From: Chloranthus sessilifolius
Lineage: Eukaryota > Streptophyta > Magnoliopsida > Chloranthales > Chloranthaceae
NCBI GenBank assembly: GCA_021018995.1
Contig: CM037590.1
Coordinates: forward strand, 88,134,097-88,198,096
Reading direction: 5' to 3'
Length of the DNA stretch: 64,000 bases
In this document: positions 55,401-64,000 of the stretch, piece by piece
Numbering within the stretch: the stretch's first letter is position 1
Layout of the letters: every line of letters begins with the position of its first letter
Notes under the pieces: generated by a model
Database searches by the model: none
Seen by the model: the letters and a program-made list of their open reading frames with translations, nothing else
What the model was told of the DNA's origin: nothing
Program-made: the position numbers and the translations under genes

Positions 55401-56557
55401 AAAAGTTGTTGGGCTTTATTGTTAGTAGGAGAGGGATCGAGGTCGATCCGACCAAGATCAAGGCTATCCCTGAGATGCCGCCACCATCTACAGAGAAGGA
55501 AGTCAGAGGCTTTTTAGGAAAGATCCAGTACATCAGCCGATTCATCGCACAGTTAACTCCGATATGCACACCAATCTTCAAATTACTAAGAAAGGATTCA
55601 CCGGCTGAATGGAATGACGACTGCCAGGCTGCATTCGACAAGATTAAAGGTTATCTCCTGAAACCTCCGGCATTGGTACCGCCCGTACCTGATAGACCCC
55701 TGATAATGTACCTGTCCACGATAGAGTTTTCCATGGGTTGTCTGTTAGGACAGCATGATGAGACAGGAAGAAGAGAGCAGGCCATCTATTACCTAAGTAA
55801 GAAATTCACTGATTATGAGACGCGCTATTCTCATATGGAGAAAGCATGCCTGGTGCTCATTTGGGCTACTCAGAGACTTCGACACTACCTGTTATCCCAG
55901 GCCGTTCTACTTCTAGCACGGATGGATCCGTTGAAGTACCTATTCGAGAAACCTGCTCTCACTGGCCTAACTGCACGATGGCAACTACTCCTATCCGAAT
56001 TTGACATTGCTTATGTCACCCAGAAGTCGATTAAGGGGCAAGCACTCGCTGATCATCTTGCCGAGAACCCTATGCCGAACTATGAGCCTCTAAGGATCGA
56101 ATTCCCCGATGAAGATATTTTGTTCATGACTGACGAGGATACAGAGGAAACGGAGGAGCCCTGGATAATGCACTTCGATGGGGCATCGCACATTGAGGGC
56201 CAAGGACTTGGCGCCATTCTTATCTCGCCAAAAGGATCACATATACCCATCTCAATCAAATTGAACTTCCCATGCACCAACAATATGGCCGAATATGAGG
56301 CCTGTATAGCTGGTTTACAGGTGGCTCTTGATCTAAATATAACTCACCTTAGAGTCTTTGGAGATTCACAGTTAATTATATGCCAGACCAATGGAGATTG
56401 GAAGACCAAGGATGAGAAACTGATCCCATACCATGAACATCTGGAGGATCTGATAACCTGCTTTGAGGAGGTCACCTTCTCCTATGTGCCGCGAGCAAGA
56501 AATCGGTTTGGCATACAGCTACGGCCTCTATGGTTGAGATTCCATATGGAGTGGTGA
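55388..56557 (+). pseudogene. Element E2 gypsy RNase H and archaeal-like RNase H
   Basis: The frame 55382-56557 starts with the RT connection (KKLLGFIVSRRGIEVDPTKI, VRGFLGKIQYISRFI). The gypsy RNase H domain follows (MYLSTIEFSMGCLLGQHDE, AIYYLSKKFTDYETRYS, RHYLLSQAVLLLARMDPLKYLF). A second RNase H of archaeal type comes next: WIMHFDGASHIEGQGLGAIL (D, residue 266), NNMAEYEACIAGL (E, residue 304) and VFGDSQLI (D, residue 328), then VPRARN. The first domain has lost its usual catalytic aspartate (STIEF), which fits the second having taken over. The frame shifts after RARNRF. Confidence 0.85.
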
Positions 56558-56859
56558 TGAAGCCGATCATGATAGAGCAGAGGAACGAACCGGCTTTCTG
56601 TCACCTAATCGAAGGACCTACCGAGATATATGATGAACCACCCTGGTTCTCAGACATCAAGAATTTCCTCGAGACCCGAACTATCCTAGAAGGAACATCA
56701 AAGGTAGACAAACGCACCATCCAGCGATTGGTAACAAACTACGCCATCTGCGGCGATCTTCTGTATAGACGGTCTCACGACAATATTATGCTCTGATGCC
56801 TAACCCAGAAAGAAGCGATTGAGATCATGAAGGAGATCTCTGGGCACACGTCGTGACAC
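56530..56859 (+). pseudogene. Element E2 RNase H-integrase spacer and integrase zinc-binding start
   Basis: MVEIPYGVVMKPIMIEQRNEPAF and then RLVTNYAICGDLLYRRSHDNIML, ending in TGA at 56794-56796. The same frame continues as TQKEAIEIMKEISGHTS to another TGA at 56854-56856 and on into the integrase. The histidine in SGHTS is the first ligand of the HHCC zinc finger. Two isolated stops separate otherwise normal coding sequence. Confidence 0.8.
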
Positions 56860-57879
56860 ATGCTTGCAAAGAAAATTCTAAGGCAAGGATACTTTTGGAC
56901 TACTTTGGAGACCGATTGCTGCAAGCACGTACAGAAGTGCTACAAATGCCAAGAGCACTCTAGCTTAATACATGCTCCGGCCATTGACTTACACAGCATG
57001 GCCACTCCTTGGCCGTTCACCACCTGGGGTCTCGACGTCATCGGCAAGATCAATCCTAAAGCTTTCAATGGACATCAATTCATCCTCGTCGTTGTGGAAT
57101 ACTTCACAAAATGGGTAGAGGCTGCCTCCTATATGAGCATTAAGGCTAGTCATGTTGAGAAGTTCATCAAGAACAACATCATTTGCAGATTCGGCATACC
57201 CAAAGATATCATCACAGATAATGGCACTAATTTCGCTAATAGGCGCATTCGGGCCTTGTGTGAGCGGTTCAAGATCAAGCATCATTGTTCATCCCCGTAC
57301 AGGCCTCAGACGAATGGAGCAGTAGAGGCAGCCAACAAAACTCTGATCCACATCCTGGAGAAGATGGTAGTTACTTACAGAGATTAGAGTGAGCAGTTAC
57401 CCTTTGCACTGTGGGCCTATAGAACATCTATCTGTACTGCTACGGGGGCAACACCATTCTCCCTTGTGTATGGGACCGAGGTCGTGCTACCCGTTGAGGT
57501 CGAGGTACCGTTGCTCCGTATCCTTTTGAAATCCCATCTACCTGAGGCTGAGAGGGAAAGAGCTCGTTTTGAGTAGCTAGACTTGATTGACGAGAAGAGA
57601 CTCCTAGCCTTGTGCCACACTCAGGTCTATCAGAGGAGAATTGTACGTGCTTATAATAAGTGCATCCACAGTCGAGACCTGAAGGTAAGAGACACTGTAC
57701 TGAAGAAAATTTTTCCGTCTCTCAATGCCGATCCGAGAGGGAAGTTTAGGCCAAATTGGGAAGGACCCTACGTCGTCCGAGAGGTTCTGCCAGGATATGC
57801 CGTTCGCCTCGCCACCATGGACGGAGACCACTTTCCTGAGCCCATCAACGCTGGATACCTCCGTAAGTTCTACTCATAG
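56860..57879 (+). pseudogene. Element E2 integrase
   Basis: The zinc-binding cysteines are in CCKHVQKCYKCQEH. The catalytic core has WGLDVIGKI (D59), ITDNGTNF (D120) and NGAVEAANK (E156): a complete D-D-35-E triad. A TAG at 57385-57387 and another near 57574 interrupt the frame. It continues [25 protein letters not shown] and ends with RPNWEGPYVVREV (GPY motif) and GYLRKFYS, stopping at 57879. It would insert the cDNA into chromosomes. Apart from the nonsense codons it is well preserved. Confidence 0.88.
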
Positions 57880-58496
57880 GTCTTGGGACAAGGTAAGTTT
57901 CGATAAAAGTAGATGCGTGACCGCTTAAGGGCTCCATAAAAGAGGCCATCATTTCAAAGTCAAGTAGCCCAAAAGAATATTCCCTGAAAACCTTCACCCT
58001 TTTTGCTACACACTTCGAGCCAACAACCATTTCTTTCATATACCCCACCCAAAATTCCAAAAAAAAAGAAAGAAGAAAAAGGGAGGAAAAATCCAAACCA
58101 AAAGAAGAAGAAGGCGCCCCCCAAAAACAAAGGAAAAGAGGGGTACCAAAAAACAAAAAAAAAATGACTGGGGCATAAAAAGCCTTTGGAAAGAAAAAGG
58201 AGTCCCCGAATCTAGAAATCACCAAAAAACTTAGATCCAAATCCCCAGAAAAACCCAACCTGTTTGAACCCCAACCACATTATAACCCGGAAGAAAGCCC
58301 TCTTTAAGGTCCACAAGCGGTCATAACATCTACTGCATCAGAACAAGCCGAGTTAACAAACCACACAGAACTTCATTCAGCCGGCTATGACGGAATCGAC
58401 GCCCATGTCGTGGCTTTCTGGTTCTTGAAAAAAAAAAAAAAAAGAAAGAAAAAGAAAAAAGAAAAGAAAAGAAAATTAATTTGAGTTCAAAGCAAG
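57880..58496 (+). other. A-rich non-coding region after E2 pol
   Basis: No ORF of interest. It contains many A runs and a nearly uninterrupted purine tract of about 50 bases at 58427-58475. Such tracts in large elements can act as extra plus-strand primers; here that is only a possibility. Confidence 0.5.
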
Positions 58497-58692
58497 ACGG
58501 ACGTGGTGAAAACACGAAAGGGCGCCACGGGTAAAAACAGCGAACTCACGCGGACCAGGTGAAAACCTGAAAGGGCACCTGGGGTAAGAGAGCGAACCCA
58601 TGGACGTGGTGAAAACTCGAAAGGGCGCTACGGGTAAAAATAGGGATGACAGGCATGGCGAAAACCCGTCTTGGGCGCTATGAGCAAAAATG
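58497..58692 (+). repeat. Four ~50-bp hairpin-forming repeats
   Basis: Units start at about 58499, 58553, 58603 and 58651 with the common plan stem-TGAAAAC-..-AAAGGGC-stem-GGGTAA. The stems are CGTGG/CCACG, CCAGG/CCTGG, CGTGG/CTACG and CATGG/CTATG. All five positions pair in all four units (G-T allowed), though the bases differ. Similar GTGAAAAC-AAAGGGC repeats are usual in Tat-type elements downstream of pol. Confidence 0.8.
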
Positions 58693-58985
58693 TCAAGAAA
58701 AGAGAGATTAGGAGAAGATCTGTCCTAGCCTGCCTACTTTTGTTTGGATCCCTTGAGCCTCTTCTCCTCTTTGCTGGGCCACCGATGTGAAAATTGGATC
58801 AGATCCTGATCAAGTATGTAAATCTCTACACGGCGACGCATGACCAAAGGAAAAGACAGAAGGCCAGACCAATCCCTGGGAAGCTGACCTTCCCACGTTT
58901 AAAGAAAAAACCTGTATCTCACGAACAGGGTTCAGCCATGCTCAAAAAAGGGACCCGCTGGTTTGGCCTTGTGGTTACCGGCATC

Positions 58986-59440
58986 ACAAAAAAAAAGAAA
59001 AATTCCAAAAAAGATAATAGATTTTCCGTTCCCATAAAAAGCCTCACACTGTGGAGGAGAAAAATTCCAAAAAAGATAATAGATTTCCCTTTCCCATAAA
59101 AAGCCTCACACTGTGGAGGAGAAAAATTCCAAAAAAGATAATAGATTTCCCTTTCCCATAAAAAGCCTCACATTGTGGAGGAGAAAATTCTAAAAAAGAT
59201 AATAGATTTCCCTTTCCCATAAAAAGCCTCACACTGTGGAGGATAAAAATTCCAAAAAAGATAATAGATTTCCCTTTCCCATAAAAAACCTCACACTGTG
59301 GAGGAGAAAAATTCCAAAAAAGATAATAGATTTCCCTTTCCCATAAAAAGCCTCACACTGTGGAGGAGAAAATTCCAAATGAAAAAAAGAAAATAAAGTT
59401 CCCTTTCCCATAAAAAAAAAAACCCCACCTTGTGAAAGAG
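58986..59440 (+). repeat. 62-bp minisatellite downstream of E2 pol
   Basis: GCCTCACACTGTGGAGGAG recurs at 59041, 59103, 59165, 59226, 59288 and 59350 (periods 62, 62, 61, 62 and 62 bp), with partial units on both sides. Units are nearly identical, so the expansion is young. 62 is not a multiple of three and the array does not code. Confidence 0.9.
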
Positions 59441-59752
59441 AAAATCCCCATAAAAAGTCTTACATTGCAGAACTACAAAAAGAAAAACAAAAAGCGCATG
59501 TATATATTTCATTCCATTTCTTTACAAGTGTTGCCTGCAGAGTGTCACGTCCCAAAAAGATAACGACATGACGCACTTTCTATTTTGCTGCTTCCTTTAC
59601 AAACAAAAACACAAAAAAAAAACAAAAAAAACCAAAATGTATATAGCTGTGTATATATGAAAAAAAAAGAAGAGAAAAGGATAACCCAAAAAGAGATCTC
59701 TGTTAGGGGGCTTTCCCCCGTGTATATGATCTATGATATGTGCAGGAACAGG

Positions 59753-61264
59753 TCAAGGGCGGGGAGCACGCTTCAAAGCGCTAATCTCTGCAAGTAGGGA
59801 GTCCTCGCGGGCATCTCGATCAGACATCCACCTACCATGAAGACTCTTCTGCCGTCTTCGTGAAGCTTCAGCTGCGCTGCGGGACTCAGTCAAAAGACCA
59901 GTCAACCGAAGAACCTCACTCTCGGCTATAGCAGCTCTCACCTCCGCAATATCAGCTCTGACCCTTTCTTTCTCCAAAGCCTCGGTCAAAACCAGCTTCT
60001 CTGCAAAAAGAGACTCAATCCTGGTTCGAAGCATCACTTCCTTACATGGTCAGGGCCCTGTCTCTATCACATCTATCGAAACCGGGCTAGGAGTAGGTAA
60101 TTCCTCAGATACCAGCCAACCCTCGTAATCCGAAGAGACGACGCCCCCCTGAACCAAGCTACACATATGCGCCGATTGGCGGGTTTCCCAGAGGGCAGCT
60201 ATGCAATCAAGATCACTAAGAGAACCTCGAGAGAATTTTAGAGAGCACAAGGGTGGCCTTGCGGTACACGGCACATGCTGAGTATACCCGAATTGATGAA
60301 GCACCCGAGATGGGAAGTAGTATGTGCTGCGAGTCAACCCCAAAAGTGTGATGCCCTCACAATCCCGAGAGCGAACAATCGGAAAGGTGCCGCCCATCCA
60401 GGGAAGTTGCCAGGTCAGCTCTGCATCAGATAGCCACAGGCTCAGTTCCTCGACACTCCCACAGGGCAGTCTTGAACTCCAGGCCAGAAAACCTCGAGCC
60501 ACATCCCCTCTAATCAAGCAGAATCTCGGCACAAGCCCCATGATAGCCAAATGCTCTGCTAACCAGATTTGAACAAGGAGCGGGCTCCCGCTGAGAATCC
60601 CAATCCGGCCCGAGGCCGCAGCATCCAAGCCTCGATACATCTCCGCCAGGACCAGGTGTACCAATGAGCGACCTCCCTCCAATTCGGTCAAAACATCACA
60701 TAGTCCAAGGGAAAAGCTCTCACCCCCAGTGAAGAAGAGAACTTCTGACAACAAATAAAGGGCAACGGCCTTCACATTGAAGGGATCTCGAATAGGCAAC
60801 TTTCGAAGGCTCGAGTCACCGAAGAGTTCTCTCAGGAATTTCACCGAACACCTGGTGGGCCCTCCGGCGAAACATTTCTCATATCCACCCTTTTTTAAGA
60901 CAGGGACCGAGTGGATCGCCTTTGCATACCCCGGTTTGGGCACTACTTTGGCAAGGCCTCGATGCATCTTCAGGCCAGTGATGGAGGCTAGCTCTTCCAA
61001 TGTTGGGGTCAGCTCCCTAGACCCAAATTTAAAGACATGGGCCCTATGGTCCCATGATGCCAAAGCCGCCTGTAGTAGGTTGGGCAACAGAGGAACAACG
61101 AGGAGAGAGGAAAGGCGGGACAACCCGAGGCCATTCAGAATAGCAAGCTCGCTCTCAGCCAAACTATCATGCCATTTTTGCAAAAAGCTGGGCCCCGGGT
61201 CCAAACAGGGAAGTATACCGGCCCCCGTATAAAAGCTTAGGCCCCCTTTCGAAGGTAGTTCCAT
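59753..61264 (-). pseudogene. Antisense ORF of E2: retroelement-associated domain plus C-terminal coiled coil
   Basis: I take the first ATG at 61264 (MELPSKGGLSFYTGAG); the frame is open upstream to about 61360 without an ATG, and TTTTTCTAG at about 61319 could be a splice acceptor. The ~404-codon part has WDHRAHVFKFGSRELTPTLEELASITGL, ALYLLSEVLFF, VLAEMYRGLDAAASGRIG and LLVQIWLAEHL. This resembles the plant mobile domain / DUF7745-like domains found in plant retroelement proteins. A single TGA at 60050-60052 is followed in the same frame by a strong coiled coil (RIESLFAEKLVLTEALEKERVRADIAEV...) to 59753. It lies opposite to gag-pol, as known for some Tat elements. Role unknown. Confidence 0.65.
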
Positions 61265-61441
61265 CGACGTATGAAGATGTTCTTTATGAAATCGGTCAAT
61301 GTATGATGGTGGACCCGCTAGAAAAAGAGGGGAAAGAAAGAAAATAAAAGGAGGGGCCAAACAGCCAAATCAAGGTAGAAGAGGAGACAAGGGGGGACCA
61401 GGCTCGGGTTATAAGAAGCCCGCTGAGCCTAATCTATAGCA

Positions 61442-61605
61442 GGCGTATATATTATATACGCCAAGGAAAGTTTTGAACCATTTTTGCCCGGCGTATATAA
61501 TATATACGCCCGACCATTTTTACTGAGGATTGGTCAAGCGTATATAATATATACGCCCGACTATTGATTGTTGAATGTTTTACTGGCGTATATAATATAT
61601 ACGCC
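61442..61605 (-). promoter_or_regulatory. Four phased palindromes upstream of the antisense ORF
   Basis: Palindromes with arms GGCGTATATA/TATATACGCC start at 61442, 61490, 61537 and 61585: spacing 48, 47 and 48 bp. Copies 1, 2 and 4 are perfect; copy 3 has one changed base (AGCG). They are the same as those of LTR E1/E2 and better preserved. They end about 180 bp upstream of the antisense ATG (61264), with TTATAA at about 61411 between. This fits a promoter or operator for the antisense gene. Confidence 0.75.
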
Positions 61606-62010
61606 AAGTTTAAGCCGGGGCTGGTAAGGCTCCCCCCCCTCACACTGGTCTATTTTTTTTCCAAGGGGGAACGTAGTTTTATTTGGCCCACATTTTTATC
61701 GCGAGAGCGCACATGGGCGGGCATGCCACACACCCATGAGAAACACCCGGGTGGCGCGCCGTCCATAGGTCACATACGGAGAGTCACCTGCATGATCAAC
61801 CTCATCATTGGAGAGGTGCCAGTTTATTCCAAGCAAGAAAAAGAGAGAGGAAACCACCAAAGCTAAGAGATAACCAAATAAAATAGTCGCATAAACCATG
61901 AAAATTATAAAACCATAAAAAAAAGACTGTTGTTGTCTAAAGTTATTACATATCCCAAATAAATCAAAAGGCTAAATTGTCTAATTGTGCCAACATTTTC
62001 AGAAAAAAAA

Positions 62011-64000
62011 CTACTCCTGGGTAGCCCCCTTCGATTTCTTCCAAGGCCGGCTCGCACTTTGGAAAGTACGAGTCTCCCCCACCCAAGTCCACTCTTGAGA
62101 GATACAGCTGAGCAAAGAGTGCGACTCCTTCTCACGAGCACGCTGTAGAGGCACACCAAAAAGCCATCAGGTAGAGAAACAGGCAGAAAGTAAATAAGGA
62201 AAATGACTAGGTTGGGCTAGCATTCACTCACCACTTCGGTCTCCCTAAGCCCAACGAGGTTACGGTAGTATTCGGCTTGAGTCACTGTTGACTCATAATC
62301 CTGGCCAATAAGGAAAAGGAGGTGTTAGTCCCACAGGCCATCAGCATAATTCGGGAGGAAAAAAGAATAGAGCAATAAGATAGAAATTACCCCGAGAATC
62401 TGCTCAGGAGGTGGGACCTGGATAGCTTCAGCTGAGATACGTGCCTTCTCGGCCACGTCGGCGCACACGCACGACAAGAAAGCATCATCCAAGCGTTTGA
62501 AGGTCCCCTGGACCACGGTAAATGAACTGTAAGCACCGGCACCAGAGGGTCGAGAGGTCCAAGACCAGGCCACGCAAGCACCGACCGGAAGGATCGGAGG
62601 ATCCAGTACCTACAACATCATAAGGAGCAGCTGCCTCATCCCCCTCATCTGAGTCGCCGCCCTGCTCAAACTATAGAGAGAAATATTTTATCATTAAAGG
62701 TGGCAGGTCAATCAAGGTAACCACAAGGAAGCTGCTGAATATAAAGAGAAAAGGGGCATTACCTGAGATCGCGGCCCACCAAAAGCTAAAAAGTTAGCAC
62801 CAGGCACGAAGCGGGGCAGCAAGAAATGATAGGGCAGAGAGTCGTACCACGACTGATACTCCCCGGGTAGGAGAAGGTCATCGATAGGAACCCCATGATG
62901 AAGAAAGTGAGCAGTGAGCTCATCAATGGAGCCCTCTGGGGCCAACACATTGGTGGGAGGAGCTTGGGGCACGGCGAAGAGAGGGCGATACGGATGAACC
63001 ACTCTCTCCCCTAGGTAGTAGGCCCTGGTCCAGGACCCGTAGAGGAAGATGATGCGCCGGTCCAACAAGAAGCGAGAAGGACCCGCCGAGGCCAAATTCC
63101 AGGAGGGAGATCCTATGTAAGGGTCGAGGATGACCTGCAAAAGAAGAGAAAACAAGGAGGAGATACACACATTTGGTCGAAACCCCTAGCACACAAGAAC
63201 CGAGATGTCAAATTTATAAAAAGGGAATTAGTTTACCTGCTCTGGGATCAACAAGTCAAACTGAGAGCGCAGCCCTAACTCCAAGTGTTTCATGCCTACG
63301 TCCCGACGGCGACCCACGTGCCAGTTACTCATGAGGGGGAACGTAGCAATTTCAGACTGAAGCAGAGGGCGACCTGGTTGGAAGTGAAGATACTCCAGAT
63401 CTGAGAAAGCAAGCAGATAAAGACAGGTATACCATAAAAGAAAATTGGAAAAACTAAAACAAAAAGATAAAATACCTCAATGGCAGGCCAGAAACCCACA
63501 ATGGAGCTAGACTCCCAAGAACGACCCGCTTTAGGCTGGACATGAGTATGGCATAGCCCGCGCCGCCCCAATCGAATTGATGCACGGTCTCCTAGTTCAC
63601 CATCAGGCTGAGCAGGGACAACGAGACTCGCCCTCCACTGGTGTTGGAGAGGAGAGTCTTGCCCAGGAGGAACAGTAAGGAGATGCGAGCCAGCATAAGT
63701 GCACGCATAGGCTCAATGTAAATGTCCATGTTAGGCTACCCCTGGTCCACTAACTCGTTAGGCCCAAACTGATCAACCAGCCAAGATAGCTTGACCTCAG
63801 AGCCCCGAACATTCCCAGAGGTCGGGTAAGCCCCTATCAGTCGAATCACCTCCTCCCTACCCGGTGTGCAGGTAGGTACCACGAGCACCCCTTCGATACG
63901 GACCCCAGTGATCATAGACCAGTCAGCCGGTGTTAAGGCCATCTCTGCCACGGCCATGTGGAATGTCATCGTCTCGGGGCGAAAATGCTCTATCAGTGCC
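62011..64000 (-). pseudogene. Antisense intron-containing gene with plant-mobile-domain-like protein, partial
   Basis: Exons on the minus strand: 64000-63476, 63400-63237, 63134-62763, 62670-62391, 62300-62232 and 62142-62011 (stop TAG). All five introns have GT-AG ends and are 75-102 nt. The first exon reads TFHMAVAEMALTPADWSMITGV, ARISLL..LLGKTL and FDWGGAGYAIL, typical of the plant mobile domain. Later exons give LEYLHFQPGRP, VILDPYIGSPSW, FLLDRRIIFLYG and YYLGERVVHPYRP. An acidic linker and a short basic end follow. Exon 1 has in-frame stops (63736, about 63598) and a frame mismatch with exon 2, and exon 4 has a 1-nt break near 62600, so the copy is decayed. The start lies beyond the window. 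Confidence 0.6.

Larger units (their letters stand above)
45755..64000 (+). mobile_element. Element E2: Tat/Ogre-like retrotransposon, 5' LTR to antisense genes
   Basis: It has a 5' LTR (45755-47354), PBS (47357-47373), leader, gag, protease, RT, dual RNase H and integrase to 57879, then a structured repeat region and two antisense genes. It has no 3' LTR by 64000, so the internal part exceeds 16.6 kb, a size seen in Ogre-type giants. Left flank AATGG lies in the RNase H of E1. Assignment of the antisense region to E2 rests on continuity and on sharing the LTR palindromes. Confidence 0.82.

Noticed and set aside
59044-59512. Overlapping minus-strand ORFs with repeated MGKGN-LLSFLEF
   Set aside because: Artefact of the 62-bp tandem repeat, which changes frame at each unit.
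61442-61605. Regularly spaced palindromic repeats resembling a CRISPR array
   Set aside because: Plant retroelement context, only four units, spacers of similar composition and partly related, and identical clusters in LTRs; no cas-like genes.

Overview
The window is nuclear DNA of a seed plant, most likely an angiosperm; the species cannot be named from it. All recognisable coding sequence belongs to Ty3/gypsy (Metaviridae) LTR retrotransposons, mostly broken and nested in one another. I found no host gene, rRNA or tRNA gene, and no CRISPR. Primer binding sites match the 3' end of plant tRNA-Asp in the Athila-like elements and tRNA-Arg in the Tat/Ogre-like elements.

Layout. (1) 1-4647: element D, minus strand, Athila-like: 5' LTR, PBS, broken gag and protease, running off the left edge. 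(2) 4648-4783: a scrap of another minus-strand LTR. (3) 4784 to about 12520: element A, plus strand, non-autonomous. It has LTR, PBS, 3.1 kb without coding sequence, PPT and LTR, and its two LTRs match only over their first ~1.27 kb. (4) 12521-19702 and 26857-32147: element A', minus strand, the most complete Athila-like copy, with gag, protease, RT, RNase H, integrase and a long extra ORF after pol. It is split by element B. (5) 19703-26856: element B, plus strand, an internally deleted relative flanked by the 5-bp target duplication ATGAT. (6) 32148-35499: element C, plus strand, head-to-head with A', with a truncated LTR and broken gag. (7) 35500-45754: element E1, plus strand, Tat/Ogre-like, inserted in the gag of C. 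(8) 45755-64000: element E2, same family, inserted in the pol of E1. It carries gag, protease with G-patch, RT, gypsy RNase H plus archaeal-like RNase H, integrase, structured tandem repeats and two antisense genes, and runs off the right edge.

Two patterns stand out. First, each LTR family has its own array of short CG-centred motifs at about the same place, 200-800 bp into the LTR and upstream of the TATA box: CGATAGG in D, TTTTCGAAAAG-like in A, CTCGCGAGG-like in B and A', and palindromes with arms GGCGTATATA/TATATACGCC in E1 and E2. In A' and E2 the same array recurs inside the element, just upstream of the extra non-gag-pol ORF. This resembles a self-recognition or private-promoter system. 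Second, E2 carries an antisense gene with five GT-AG introns, and a tandem repeat whose hairpin stems covary between copies.

All coding regions carry stops, frameshifts or catalytic substitutions, so they are called pseudogenes unless stated. Homology calls are by eye from motifs.
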